Part shown: positions 9,131 to 20,292 of the stretch, piece by piece
Layout of the letters: each line of letters opens with the position of its first letter
Numbering within the stretch: the stretch's first letter is position 1
Assembly (NCBI GenBank): GCA_021401465.1
Contig: JADDMT010000223.1
Location: 1 to 32,632 of the forward strand
DNA length: 32,632 bases
Source of the DNA: Teratosphaeria epicoccoides
Taxonomy: Eukaryota; Ascomycota; Dothideomycetes; Mycosphaerellales; Teratosphaeriaceae
Direction: 5' to 3'
The notes under the pieces: model-generated
What the model was told of the DNA's origin: nothing
Databases searched by the model: none
What the model saw: only the letters and a program-made list of their open reading frames with translations
Position numbers and translations under genes: made by a program

Positions 9131-10560
9131 CGACTTCCTACTCTTCGTTCTCTTCTGCTACTAGTATTAGGTCCGCAGGCTCTTCGCCCTCGCGCTATAC
9201 CTATAGTTCGAGTAGAGATACGTAGAAGACGTCATGCACATAATATGACAATAGTAACAATAGCTAGTACGCCTGCGAGCCTATCGTATTACGTATCTAG
9301 AAGAGTCCGACGAACCTTAGCGTTATCTTCTTACTTAGAAGTTTTAGCTTAAGATTCTTTGTTAATAGTAACACCTTTGTACTAACTACGTACTACATTA
9401 GTTTAGCATAGGCGTTATTATGTTTAATCTAGGATTCTAAGGCCTTTTTCTAGTGTTCTATTAGCACCGAATGTACCTTGCGCATACGCTACGCTAATTC
9501 CGCGGCGGCTAGCACCCTCTCCTTAGAAGACTTGTCCTAAGGCGGTTCTAGGTGTATCTCTAGATTAAAGCCATAAAGAATCTGAAATAGCGACATGCGC
9601 ATAGTAGCATGTATGCTATTACTAACTGCAAATTCCGCCATAGGAATTACGTCAGCCTAGGCATCCTAGTTCTTAGTGTAGTAGTACCGAAGGTACTACT
9701 TAAGAGTCTAGTTTATACGTTTAGTCTAACTATTAGTCTGTAGATAGAATGCTATACTTAGGCAGTACTTAACACGCGCCTTAAACACAAATTCTTGCTA
9801 GTATTTACTCGTAAAGACAGAACCTCGATCTAATAGGATGCTTCGGGGGACACTAAAGTGCTATATGACTTCGTCACGAAGTAGTCGCGCAAGCTTGCTA
9901 CTTGTGCACTTTTTCGTATATAGGATGAAGACATTCATCTTCGAGTATTAGTTGACTACTATAAGGACAGTATTAACTACATTGCCTCTCTACTTTGCTA
10001 GCAGCAAATTAGTAATAAAATCTATAGTTAAGTCTTACTATAGTCTCTCTAGTAGTAGGAGCGCCTAAGCATCGCAATAGGGGCGATAGTACCGAGATTT
10101 GCTAATCTAGCACGTCTAGCAGGATTTGACATAGTCAGAGACATCCTGTTCTAGCGTTAGCTACTAGTATTTACGTCCGAGAAGCGCGTTCGTCTTCTCT
10201 GCGCTAAAATAGCCCGCAAGTTCATTGTCATGATGAATATAGAGGAGCTACGAACAGAGTACGTAGCTAGCGGGTACGTAGAGCCTATTATTAAAGTACT
10301 ACAAGTTGCCTGACTTGGTCTAGTAGTTCGGACTGCCTGTAGTGTCCTAGAGGGCTATACCCTCATTAATCAACTCTAGTTCTCGCTCTTGTAACTGCTA
10401 AATAAGTCTCGAGACCTCTTTAAAGGCTTCTTTAGACATCGCATGCTTACTACATGTAAGCTAGTTAACTACTACACGGATTAAGCTAGACATGGTTACT
10501 ATAACCGCTAGATAGGAGGGTTTGTTACTAGCGGAGGCTATGAGGCCCTATTAGACCTGC
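9131..10560 (-). pseudogene. Integrase, element D2
   Basis: Integrase inserts the element cDNA. The core runs TIDFITNL (first Asp codon 10020-10022), then TVLIVVN, NVFILYTKK, ARLLRDEVI, and LLDRGSVFTSKY (second Asp codon 9828-9830). Exactly 36 codons on, at 9720-9722, the catalytic Glu of the D,D35E triad reads AAA (Lys) in QTNS-TKRIN. A Cys-containing remnant of the HHCC zinc domain (SDYVKSC-TC) is near 10110-10145. The C-terminal part leads into the chromodomain. It is broken by many TAG/TAA stops. Confidence 0.75.
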
Positions 10561-12550
10561 AGTTAACCTACAAGAGGAGCTAACGACAGGTCGCTACCCT
10601 AAACTACAAGCTTTGTTTGTAGCGTAAAGAGAAGCTGTTAGTTACCCTGCTCCCTAGTGTCGTAGTCTAGTTGTCGCGAAGGACTATTAGCTAGATTCGT
10701 CTTTCTAGAACGATGCTAGATAACAAAGTTAAAGCTAGCGAGGAAAGTCGCCTACCTTGCTTGCTAACTACTTAGCTGCTTCACGCCTATGAAGCCGCAA
10801 AGGTTGTTATAGTTAGTAAGTACCTTAATAGGGTACGCTGTGCCTTCGAGGTAGTGTTAGTACTCCTTAAAGCTGTCAACAATAGCTAAAAGCTCTTAGT
10901 CGTAAGTTTCGTAGTTAAGCTTAGCGCCCTGCATCTTCCGCGACTAGAAGGTAATTAGGTACTATCGCGTACTACTCTCGTGCGACTTGAGCTGCGATAT
11001 AATTGCGGCTATTACGAATTTTGAAGCATTAGTCTCTATTCGGATCTTCGTAGTAGGGTTAAAGTGCTAAAGTATAGGCATAGTTTAAAAAGCTGCTTTA
11101 AGTTTAGAGAAAGCCTTACTCTAAGCCTCCTCCTAAGGTACTATCCCTAGCTTTTTTCCTCGAATTACGCCCTTTACGAGGGCCGTGAGAGGAGCCATGA
11201 TCTTCGGGTAGAATCGTATGAATCTGCGATAGAAGTTAGTAAATCCTAGGAACACCTGTACTTCTCAGAGAGTAGTTAGCTATAGCTACTCCGCGATTAC
11301 AGACACCCTTTAGTCATCTATGATGACTCCTTCTGTAGAGACGATGTATCCAAGAAACTTAATCCTATCTGTCAGGAATGAGCACTTCTTTAGATTCGTA
11401 TATAGAGCGAACTTGCAGAGCTATTCGAGTACTATCCTTAGATGCTAAATATGCTCCTCCTTCGAGTTAGAGTAGACTAGTATATCGTCTAAATATACTA
11501 CGTAGCAGGTGTTAACGAGGCTGGCTAGGGCCCGGTTAATATACGCTTAGAACATCGCTAGTGCATTAGTCAAGCTAAATAGTATCACTATATACTTAAA
11601 GTGTCTATACTACGTTCGGAACATAGTCTTCTACTTGTTGCCCTTTCGGATTAGTATCTAGTAGTAGGCGTCCTTCAAGTCGATAGACAAGAAGATAGCG
11701 GCGCGACTAAGGCGGTCAAGCGTCTTACTAATAAGTAGTAGGGGGTAGTAGTTCTTCTAAGTTACTACGTTAAGGCCCCTATAGTTAACGTATAGGCGGA
11801 GCGTGTTATCCTTCTTCAGGACGAACATAACTAACACTCTAGCCTCGCTGTCGCTTCGTCGGATCTACGCGTTTCTTTGCGCCTTGTAGAGGTAGTCTCG
11901 AAGTGTTTCAAGCTATAATTCCGACATAGGGTACAGAGGTCGATACCGAGGATTATAACCCTCCTTAAGGTTAATCGCATGTTCCGCGTCTAGGGCCTAA
12001 GCATAGGCCGTAGCCTCTATGTCGAAAATATCGGCGTATTCCTCTAACTTAGGCAGAAGGGTAACGTCTTCCTTAACGTTCTGTATGTAGACCGCATACA
12101 TGCATTAGACCTTCTTCATGTCCTTGTAGAAGCTATGTGCGTCATGTATCCTTACTATAGGAACTTCGCCTATAGAGCCATAGAACTAATTGTCGGTAGC
12201 TCTATTAACAACGACTCCCTGCTTATAGCGCTAAGGGCGGCCGAGTAGGAGCTCCTTATTAGGAACGTCTTTAGTGTAGAAGACTTCGTTAGTCTCGCGT
12301 ACTTCTCCTAAGGAGTCGGCGAGTTAGAGGCGCACGTTATATGCGCCTCGAGCCGCTACGCCTTCGCCCTAAAAGGACTTCATAGTAGGCAGTAGGGCTC
12401 CTAGGATTAGCTTTAAGCCAAGCCGTACGATTACCCGCTAGGGTATCACGTTAACCTCCGCAAGGTCGTTTAACATATAGTCTACTAGCTTAAGCGAGCT
12501 ATTAACTCGGACTATACTAGATAGGCGCTAGGTAGGCCATGAGTCTACAC
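10561..12550 (-). pseudogene. Protease, reverse transcriptase and RNase H, element D2
   Basis: Aligns over its length with 2222-4210 of D1. The polymerase box CYVVYLDDILVY has YLDD at 11484-11495. The first portion (12350-12550) should be the aspartic protease, but the DSG triplet is not recognisable. Copies D1 and D2 differ mainly by C/T and A/G, in CpG as well as CpA contexts. Frameless. Confidence 0.7.
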
Positions 12551-13745
12551 TATTAGCGACAGACAGCTTAGATACCCGTAGTAGCTATTTAGTTGTCTTA
12601 GGCTTGTCCTTCTTTCGCCTCCCCTCTAGGGAGGTTTTAGACACCTTACTTACCTTCTTCCTATTACTTCGTTTAGGGTAGCGAGCCGCCTAGTAGTCCC
12701 TCGCTCTACAGATGTAGCAGCTACTCGGAGGCTTCTCGCTACTATCTTTAGGCTTAGAGGGCTTGCTCCTCTAGAATAAACTACTACGTTAGGCGTGACC
12801 CTTAGGGCGCTTGTAATAGCGGCCCTTTGGTAGGTCCTTAGGGCTTAGACGCTTATTATCCTTGCCGCCTGATTTCCTATTTCGCTTCAAGGTAATCTCT
12901 ATACATGTCGTAAGGGACACGAGGTCTTGCCGAGTTGTTAGAAGCTCATGAAAAGTCATGATTATGTTCTGAAGATTGTCATTAAGTTTAACGAGTAGGT
13001 GCCGCATACGTTACGTCTTAGTATAGGGTAGCATCTGTCTCTTGAGTGTAGCGAGGTAGGTAGCAAAGCTAGAGGTTATTTGTCCCTTCCCCTGCTTAGC
13101 CTTCTCATACTTGACAGACATAGTAAGGGCATAGTTCCCTAGATCCTCGACCTAGTCGACATAGAACTAGCGAAAGTCTGCCTACGTATACGTTCTGTCA
13201 TAGACCTACATAAGGTTATACTACTCATGCTAATTATTACGAGGTTCCTTATCCTCCTTAAGCTACATTATACTAAAGGTAACTCGTTTGCCCTCCATGG
13301 AATATCCGCGTAAGTTAAGCACAAAAACTGCCTTACACGCCTGCAAGAAAGTTCGAGCCTCCTTTAAGGTGTCTCCCTTAAACGGCTTCAGGTTGCGTGC
13401 GTTACGACTGCCTCCTAGTTAGCCTACTATGGCCCCGAATTTAGGCACTAGATTCGCAGGCATATACAGAGAGTCTACGCCTGCTAGGAAGTTATCTTTG
13501 CGGGTCCCTAGCATGAAATCCTGCTAGATTCCTTCGTCCGCTAGTTTATTAGTACTACTTATAGCGACGTCTTCGTCGTCCTCGCTGTTGTCGCTACTAG
13601 AAGGGGTGCGGCTCTAGCTCTAGTTCGTAAGGCAGTTCGCGACCTAATTGACAATTATGGCTACAAGGGCTAGGTCGATAGTTAGGGTTAGCTATAGTCT
13701 CTATACGGGGGGTCTATTACCTTGTCTGCTACGTAATTAGCCTCT
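12551..13745 (-). pseudogene. Gag, element D2
   Basis: Gag with an acidic N-terminal stretch (TPSSSDNSEDDEDVA near 13560-13600), a capsid-like middle part (GGSRNARNLKPFKGDTLKEA and EARTFLQACKAVFVLNLRGY near 13330-13420), a surviving 72-codon open piece at 12789-13007 and a basic segment. The zinc knuckle at 12678-12719 reads CYIC-RARD-Y-WAAR-Y with the Trp as TAG; its His and last Cys have become Tyr. Gag of H resembles it (TLKEARTF shared). The knuckle would have bound the element RNA during packaging. Confidence 0.72.
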
Positions 13746-13859
13746 AGCAGAACCGTCGCTTAATGCAGTGTCGCTCGCAGGGGGTACTTCTACAGGCTAG
13801 TTACTTAGGCTAGCTTCGCTATTATAGGCGCTTAGGATTACGCTCGCTACGCATTAGTC

Positions 13860-14179
13860 ATAAGTTCGTAGTACTCTAGACATATTGTAGTATTCTCTGC
13901 TAGACTACAAAGCAGGGAGGAGAAAGCAGAACTAATATAGATATATATATGCTATATAATATGAAAATATCTTATAGTATAACAGAGTAATCTGACCTTT
14001 TAATAGGTATAAGATAGTACTGCTTTCTGCTTATTCTAGAGGTAGCGCTAGAGGTGCTTATAACTCCTAACGCCCCTTAATTAGAGAAAGCATATCTAAG
14101 CCTATCCCTGTAGGGGTATCGTAGGGTTAGCGACGTAGGGGTATCCTACGTTAACTATTAATCCTACTTAGACGACATA
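13860..14179 (-). repeat. 5' LTR of element D2, inner part
   Basis: Matches 5490-5830 of D1, including the AT-rich stretch with ATATATATATGC and the GGGGTATCGTAGGGTT unit (one copy, two in D1). It breaks off in GACGACATA, and the rest of the LTR is at 20494-20613. Confidence 0.65.
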
Positions 14180-14370
14180 TAATAGAGAAGGTGTGCCGAA
14201 CTTTTACTACTACCCTACATAGCTAAAAGGCTTAGTAATTAGTCCTGTAACAGGGCTGATTATAGTCGGCTACATATGCACACATACTACAACCTAAGAA
14301 ATATCCGCGAGGTCACGTGACGCCAAGCCTGTAGCTAGCACCTATACGTCTAGCATATCATTAATTGATA
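14180..14370. other. Unassigned 190-bp segment between D2 and H
   Basis: Present on the left side of H but not on the right. It is not part of the matched 201-bp LTR and has no counterpart in D1. It contains a perfect TCACGTGA palindrome at 14313-14320. No terminal inverted repeats and no frame are seen. It may be a longer LTR end lost on the other side, or filler from an earlier insertion. Confidence 0.4.
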
Positions 14371-14571
14371 TGGTATGCTACTAGTAATTAATACGTAGGT
14401 ATGTAGTAGCATATAGAGCCTCTATTCCTAATAATAGGGTAAGGTCTAAAAACTAATTACTACCCTTCTTTAATTTGCCTACGAAGCACATAAGATGCAC
14501 CTACATGCGTCACATGTAGCTTAGCTCGTTAGCACGACTAAATGAGCCTATAGCTTAGCTGTCTAGTATCA
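14371..14571 (-). repeat. 3' LTR of element H (201 bp)
   Basis: Aligns end to end with 20293-20493; both are 201 bp. On the plus strand it runs from TGGTATGCTACTAG to GTCTAGTATCA. Differences from the other copy are almost all transitions, so it is a moderately old pair. Shared blocks include GAGCCTCTATTCCTAAT and ACGAAGCACATAAGATG. Confidence 0.85.
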
Positions 14572-14590
14572 TTTGCCCCCTTCTCCTATA
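14572..14590 (-). other. Polypurine tract, element H
   Basis: TTTGCCCCCTTCTCCTATA on the plus strand, a purine-rich run on the minus strand directly beside the 3' LTR, the expected plus-strand primer site. Confidence 0.6.
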
Positions 14591-14872
14591 AGGGTTATCT
14601 TGACACTTAGAGAGCTTCCTTCCTACGCTAAGTAAGATTAGGTCTCCTATAGTTTACTCTGTAGGCTAGTAGCCCCCTTCTAAACCCCCTTCCTCGCGGA
14701 GGCAGGTTGCGAATCATGCCAGAGTTATGACTTAGGTAACATGACTCTTTATTACTACGTAAAGCATGCTACGAACACGCTCGTTAGTTCTAATTAGTTC
14801 TAGCGCTAGTTACTTGTAGTAACAGGGAGTTTATAGCTACAGGAAGCTTCTATAGCGTAAATAGCGCGCAGG
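14591..14872 (+). promoter_or_regulatory. Putative upstream region of the antisense gene in H
   Basis: No frame is seen. It holds C-rich pyrimidine patches (CCCCCTTCTAAACCCCC), an imperfect CGCGGAGGC region, and ends in the TATA box at 14873. It is located as a 5' flank for the plus-strand gene at 14934. Function is inferred from position only. Confidence 0.35.
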
Positions 14873-14878
14873 TATAAA
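14873..14878 (+). promoter_or_regulatory. TATA box of the antisense gene in H
   Basis: TATAAA in the context GCAGGTATAAAATCCGC, 61 bases before the ATG at 14934. The distance and orientation suit a separate plus-strand transcript. Confidence 0.5.
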
Positions 14879-15461
14879 ATCCGCTATTCGCATGTAGTAA
14901 TCCTAACTTTCTTTATCATATTAACCTTTTAACATGCCTCCTAAAGGTTCTAAGATTACTACTAGCGCTACACTAGCTACTCCTACAAGGTTAACAGGCG
15001 CCTAGCCTGCTTAGTTTACGCCTTCCTCCTACTACGGTCATAGTAAGGAGCCGCTTGTTAACGACTACAAGCGCTACGCATAGTACATCGGCCTTTCTAG
15101 TACGTGTTACTTGCTTTAAACATACGTAGGGTACTATTAACTTAAGTTTAGAGTACAGGCTATATACCGCGTACTTCAAGTTAGGATAGTAGAAGTGTTA
15201 CAAGTAGTATGCCTCTTCGTCTGCCTAAGGCTTACACTTCTCCTACTTGTTGTAACTACTAACTATGCTTGTAGCTATAGCAAGAGCAACTATGTGTGTA
15301 CCCCTATAAACTAGGCTATAGCGGCCGAATATAATGTCATACTCTGCGCCTATGCTAAGGCTAAGCGTGTTAGGCGCGATCCTGACACTACTAGCAAGGA
15401 TTACGCTATAGCCTAGCGAGCCTACCTAGACGCTACCGCGAACTAGCACCTGCTACTTAAG

Positions 15462-15524
15462 GTATGTTTTCCGCCTGCTTGTCGCATACTTTAGGCATAG
15501 GTTTTAGGTACTAACTATCTGTAG
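15462..15524 (+). other. Intron in H antisense gene
   Basis: AAG|GTATGT donor, consensus branch site TACTAAC 14 bases before the end, TGTAG acceptor. The length of 63 nt is typical of filamentous fungi. The frame continues from HLLLK into RL-YNRDSMPKR. Confidence 0.6.
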
Positions 15525-15829
15525 AGGCTATAGTATAACCGCGACTCTATGCCTAAGCGCTTCCCTGCTATTACGGCCAAGGCTAAGCGTGCTACTAGCG
15601 CCGCGCTAGCGGGTAGTAGCAGCTAGGCCGTCGCTACTACTAAGCAGAACACGTAGGCCTTAGTAGGCCTCTTTGAGCTCGGCTACGCTATAAGTCCCCT
15701 AGCCTGTTGTTTGCTTGTTGTATACTAACCTGCAGATCGTTTCTAGATGCCTGTGTGCCTCGCGCGGATCTTACTTGCGCTGACACTGCCATGAGTAGGC
15801 TCTAGGCCCGCCTTGATGACAAGATAGAG

Positions 15830-15886
15830 GTAAGCATGTCCCGCAAATACTCCCTGTCTAATCGTTACCTGCTAACCCCTTGCTAG
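15830..15886 (+). other. Intron in H antisense gene, second strong case
   Basis: GAG|GTAAGC donor, branch site TGCTAAC at 15870-15876, TGCTAG acceptor. The 57 nt length is a multiple of three, but the intron carries TAA. Removal joins ARLDDKIE to EREGLIDLLSCRPDDDED. Confidence 0.6.
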
Positions 15887-15979
15887 GAGCGTGAGGGCCT
15901 TATAGACCTCCTAAGTTGTCGCCCTGACGATGATGAAGACATAGAGGCAGAGGAGGATAGACTTAGCAGTAGGGGATAA

Positions 15980-16169
15980 TGTAGAGATAGTAGTAGAGGA
16001 TAATAAGTAGCCTGGATTCAGGTACTCTTAGGGGGTAGGCAGCTCTAGCTACAAGCATGCTTAGCTTTTGCGCCCCGCCTAGGGCTAAAATATAGGTAGC
16101 CTATAATGCCGTTTCCCCCTAGGCTTACTTTTTCCTTTGTCCTCTGCCTGATCTCTTCTTGCCTCTCTC
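15980..16169. other. Spacer between antisense gene and pol end, element H
   Basis: Convergent 3' ends. About 190 bp without a clear frame. Confidence 0.35.
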
Positions 16170-17450
16170 CTACGCTAGGTATGCTTTAATTAGGTCCTTC
16201 GCGCCCTTGTAGTCGGCTTTATTAACCTAGATGTTATAGTCCTCTAGCTAATCCTTCTACTATACTAGGTATTAGCGTATACTGCTATGTACCCTTGTAC
16301 CCCTAATAGCCTTAACCTCATACTTGCTACTCTCTTTAGCGAGAGGCATAGGGTAGGTAGACTCTTTGCCCGCTCGGCCCTTCTAGGGCTTAAGTAGTGA
16401 GACATAGAAAACATTGTAGATCTAGTACTAGGAAGGCAGTACTAGGCAATAAGCCTGATTGCCTATTACATCTAGCACGCGGAATAGTCCGACAAATCAG
16501 GCTACTATCTTCTTCTTTAGCACTAGTAGTTACAAGTTCTTAGTCGACAACAGTACTATCTCCTACAGAGTAAGCTTGGCGCCTATGCCGCGCGTCATAG
16601 TACTCTGCCTGCTAGTTTACTGTTTGTCGCTAATTTTCTTTGAGCCTTTTAGTTACGTCGCGTAACTAATGCGCGTACTCTATAGTAGCTAGTACTCTTC
16701 CTTTAGCAGACTCGTCCTAAGGCGCTAATGTCAGGGAAGGCTAGAATCATAATACTACCTAGAAAGGCGACATGCTAGTAGTAGCATTATCGCATGCGTT
16801 ACTCGCATATTTAGCTTATAGTAATAACTTAGCCTAGTCATTTTGTTCCTTATTATAGTAACAACAGAGGTATTATTCTAGAGTCTAGTTTGCCTACTTA
16901 GTCTAGCTATTAGTTTGCGGATGAAAAGCTATACTAAGCTTATACTTTAGCTATGCTTCGCATGTAAAGTTACTCTAGTATTAGCTAGTAAAGACACTGC
17001 TACGATCTAAGAGTACTCCTTCTAGCATGCTAAAACGACATACAACTTTTCGTACTATAAGGTTTGCTAGTTCTACACTAGTACACATCTTGTTAGTTAG
17101 GACAAAGATTACTATCTTAGAGAACCTATCGACAATTACTAGGATGGCATCATACATGTACCTAAAGAGCTTGCTTAGGGGCAGATCTATAATAAAGTCT
17201 ATAGTAATCTCTTACTATAGCCTATTAGGTAGGGGCAAGGCATACGCCTCGCTATATCCGCGATAGCGCTTACTCTTTATTATCTGGCATGTGTAGCAGG
17301 TTCGGACGTATTCGTTAACCTCCTTTATAATATCCGGCTACTAGTACTTTCGCGACAATAAGGCGAGAGTATAGTCTCTCCTAAAGTGCCTAGCTAATAG
17401 GTTGTTATAGTGCAAGCGTAGTAGTTACGCCTTTAATGCTTTATCATTTA
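16170..17450 (-). pseudogene. Integrase with chromodomain, element H
   Basis: The core reads TIDFIIDLPLSKL (Asp codon 17197-17199), AILVIVDRFSKIVIF, and GVLLDRSSVFTS (Asp codon 17005-17007). In AFHPQTNS-TK the catalytic Glu has become Lys (AAG, 16897-16899), exactly 36 codons after the second Asp. A degraded chromodomain at 16186-16325 reads YLV, then a helix VNKADYKGAKDLIKAY. In-frame TAG/TAA stops are frequent. It would have acted with H's cDNA in the nucleus. Confidence 0.75.
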
Positions 17451-19190
17451 GGACCTAAATGCGATTGCTTTTATACTAGACGCTATACTTGTACTCCTAG
17501 TCCTCGCTAGTACTTTCAGGTCGCTCTAAGGCTAATTATAGCTTACGTAGCAGAGTCTCTACATTCTCTGACATGTCCTTTGCTAGAGACTCTTCCTAGA
17601 TTACTACCTTACAAATAAAGGCTAGTAGGGTTACCGTAGGTTAGTACTCTCTAGGTCGGAGTAGGAGCTCTATGCTCTTTGCCCGCTATACGCACGTAGC
17701 CTAGATGCGATTAATAATCAGGTTATTAGCTTGTTCTCCCTCCTAGCCCTAGAACGACAGTTTATTTCTTAGGGTTAGTAGGTGCTCTTATCTATTAACA
17801 CACCTGAGCTGTTAATGACGAAGCCTAGGAACTCTAGCTAGTAAGTATAGAACTCGCACTTCTTTTAGCTAGTGTATAGAGCGTATTTTTGCAGCCGTTC
17901 TAATACTCGGCATAGGTGCCAAGTATGTTCCTTGCGTAAGTCGCTATAGATCAGGATATCGTCTAAATATACCACGTAACAAACATCTACGAGGCTGGCA
18001 AGGGCTCGATTAATGTACGCCTAAAAGGTTACTAGAGCGTTAGTTAACCTAAAAGGCATTACTAGATACTCAAAGTAACTATAGTACGTGCGAAACGCAG
18101 TCTTCTAGTAGTTATCTTCCTTGATCAGGATCCTATAGTATGCGTCCTTTAAGTCTAACTTAGAGAACTATGCTACACGCCTAAGGCGCGCAAGAGTCTC
18201 ATTAATAAGCGGCAAGGGGCATCGATCCTTAACTGAAATCTCGTTTAGCCTATAGTAATCTACATATAGTCGCATAGTCCTGTCCTTCTTTAGTACGAAC
18301 AGGATAGGATTACCGGCCTCGCTAGTACTACGCCGGATCTAACTATTCTAGAGGGCCTAATTAAGATATTCCTAAAGCAGTTTTAGCTCTACTCCTAACA
18401 GATTATATAGAGGGCGAAAAGGCGGCTTCTTACTATCTTGTAACATGATAGCATACTCTACGCTATTAACGTACCTAAGCTTAGTCATGTCCTTTACGTT
18501 AGTAAACATGTTAGCGAAGTCCTTAACCTTATTAGGAAGAGGTTCTAGTCCTGCTATTTTACTAGTAGTAACTACGAACACCTAGGATTCGGTTTTTAAT
18601 AACCGATAGAAACGCCTAGCGTCAAGTACGCGTACCGCGGAGGATACGCTGCTATAACGCCACTTATCTGTGTCACTATACACAATGATAGCCTGCTAGC
18701 GCCTCTAGGGCCGCCCTAGTAAGACTAGCGCTCTAGGCATATCTAAGGCGTAGAATATGCTCTGCATATGCTTCTTGTATCCCGTACTGTCTGCTAGCTA
18801 GATCTTTAGCCGATACGCGCCATAATAATAGCCTCTCTTCCCCTAGAATGAATCTATAGCGAGAAGAGGCACACTTGCGACTCGCTTAAGCCTATGCTAT
18901 AAGGCGTAAGCTTAAGACATGACGTTAATGTCTACGTAGTTATTAAGTAACATGTCTGTCTTAACTTCGTCCCCTTCTACGACAACAATAGCGCCATTTA
19001 GGCGCTTCGTAGGTACTAGGGCTACGTCTAGTCCTAAAGCATCTTCGCTTCTAGTCAAGGCTATAGAAAGGCTCCTCGACTAGTAACTAGCCCTTGCCTG
19101 ACATACTACTACTATCCCCTTATGTAGTAGGCAGGCTCGGACATAGCGTCAAGCCTTAGCTAGCTACACTGTTTCTACCTTGCGGGTAGA
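17451..19190 (-). pseudogene. Protease, reverse transcriptase and RNase H, element H
   Basis: The RT box VVYLDDILI has YLDD at 17958-17969. An open piece of 69 codons at 18372-18581 and the next segments (FVLKKDRTMRLYVDYYRLNE, DRCPLPLINETLARL) are the fingers and palm of RT. The protease lies near 18919-18960, where MLLNNYVDINVMS aligns with the usual L-I-D-S-G-A-D-I-N pattern; the catalytic Asp would be Asn here, so the enzyme would be dead. The RNase H part is strongly degraded. Limits are approximate. Confidence 0.7.
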
Positions 19191-20270
19191 GGCTGTTACG
19201 TCCCTCTTTAGTACACGATAGTCCCGCGCCTAATGGCCGTGTTTACTACAGTTATAGTAGTTGTCATTCTTGTCGGCTACTCCGCTACTACTCTAAGCAG
19301 GTAGCGCTAACCTTCGAGAGTCTCTACTAGGCTTCTTACTGTTACCCCTGTTAGGCTTCTTCAGGTCCTGTTAGTTTTGATGCTCGCTAGTAATATGTTT
19401 GTGTAGAGCACGCAAGCCTCTTACTCCTAACTACTTAATCCGAGTTACTAGGGAGATTAATTCATCCCTAGTCTTAGGTGCCTAATAGTACACTATGATA
19501 GCCTCGCTTAAGGTATCTCGCAGCTTCACGAGTAGGTACTACCTACGCTACGCAGGGGTGTATAGTTCTATCTGCTCTTCTAGCGTAGCTAAATACGCTG
19601 CGAATAAGGAAGCACTTTGCTTCTTGCCTTGCTTAGTAGTCTCATACTACTAGGCTACAGTTAGCCCGCGATTAGCAGGATCCTTGACTACGTCTACTAT
19701 CTCCTAGCAGAACATCTCCTATGTATACTCTGGCGCTAGATTAGCTACTTTATGCCTATTATGCTAGGCGTCTAACGTGTCTCCCTCAAGGAACATGCTT
19801 ATGTATATGATCCTTGCATGCGAACTACTATAGGCTATGCTTAACAACGCGAACACCTTATCTAAGTAACAGATAAACGTCCTTGCTTCTTTCAAGGTCT
19901 TCCCTAAGAACTTAGGGGGTAGTTCGAGGCGTAGGCCGCCTAAGTTACGCATAGTTAGAGCTAGCGAGTCAGCTAATTACGTCGAAGTTATTAAGGCTAC
20001 TTCTAGTTGCTAGAAGCCTGCTACCTACATGCGTTTACACTACGCTATGTTAGCTCGTAGATCGTATAGGCGTTATGCTTTTACTAGCTCTGCCTGCTCT
20101 TTCTCTAGGTACGCTATCTCTTCGTCTTTAGTTTCCTCTATGACGCTACAGGCGTCCTCTCCTTCTCCTAGCTAGCTGTTACGTTAATGCTAGGTACGAG
20201 CAGGCGTGTAGCCTGCTTAGCTAGAGGCAGGAATACCGGTTATTATGAGTACTCTATAGGCTATAACTAG
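19191..20270 (-). pseudogene. Gag, element H
   Basis: Gag with segments IEETKDEEIAYLEKEQAELV (acidic, coiled-coil-like) and RNLGGLRLELPPKFLGKTLK, followed by EARTFICYLDKVFALLSIAY, and an open stretch of 62 codons at 19764-19952. The zinc knuckle at 19218-19259 reads Y-Y-N-C-S-K-H-G-H-x-A-R-D-Y, with the first and last Cys changed to Tyr by TGY-to-TAY. The probable start is near 20265, where the ATG seems mutated to ATA. Confidence 0.7.
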
Positions 20271-20292
20271 GGTAGAGTAATTAGAATTAATA

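Larger units (their letters stand above)
8323..14179 (-). mobile_element. Element D2, chromovirus, main part (pol, gag, part of 5' LTR)
   Basis: Minus-strand Ty3/Gypsy element. From low to high coordinates it holds the antisense ORF, chromodomain, integrase, RNase H, RT, gag and the inner part of the 5' LTR. It is interrupted after GACGACATA at 14179 by element H; the LTR resumes at 20494 and ends at 20613. The 3' LTR is missing, replaced by solo LTR F. It is inserted in the RT of element I. Confidence 0.82.
14934..15979 (+). pseudogene. Spliced antisense accessory gene of element H
   Basis: Plus-strand gene opposite to gag-pol, between pol and the 3' LTR. The ATG (AACATGCC context) opens MPPKGSKITTSATLATPTRL, then FTPSSYYGHSKEPLVNDYKR. 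Later pieces are AAEYNVILCAYAKAKRVRRD, DPDTTSKDYAIA, AYLDATAN-HLLLK, YNRDSMPKRFPAITAKAKRA, ADLTCADTAMSRL and an acidic end RPDDDEDIEAEEDRLSSRG with TAA at 15977-15979. Introns with fungal signals: 15462-15524 (GTATGT, TACTAAC, TAG; 63 nt), 15830-15886 (GTAAGC, TGCTAAC, TAG; 57 nt), probably 15207-15274 and 15100-15151, and one ending CTAACCTGCAG at 15735 whose donor I cannot place. Internal stops are TAG/TAA. The family is not recognised. It could be a captured host gene or a conserved element gene. Confidence 0.6.

Noticed and set aside
14371..14571. Target duplication TGATA for element H at its left LTR
   Set aside because: The right flank is ACATA. The comparison with D1 shows that ACATA at 14175-14179 and 20494-20498 is the better duplication.
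14991..15179. Minus-strand open frame of 62 codons
   Set aside because: Lies opposite to the first exons of the H antisense gene and has no recognisable features; the plus strand has ATG, TATA box and splice signals.
16459..16665. Plus-strand open frame of 68 codons
   Set aside because: Antisense shadow of the integrase of element H, which reads as a coherent domain on the minus strand.
17027..17266. Plus-strand open frame of 79 codons
   Set aside because: Shadow of the integrase core of H; the minus frame shows the DDE motifs.
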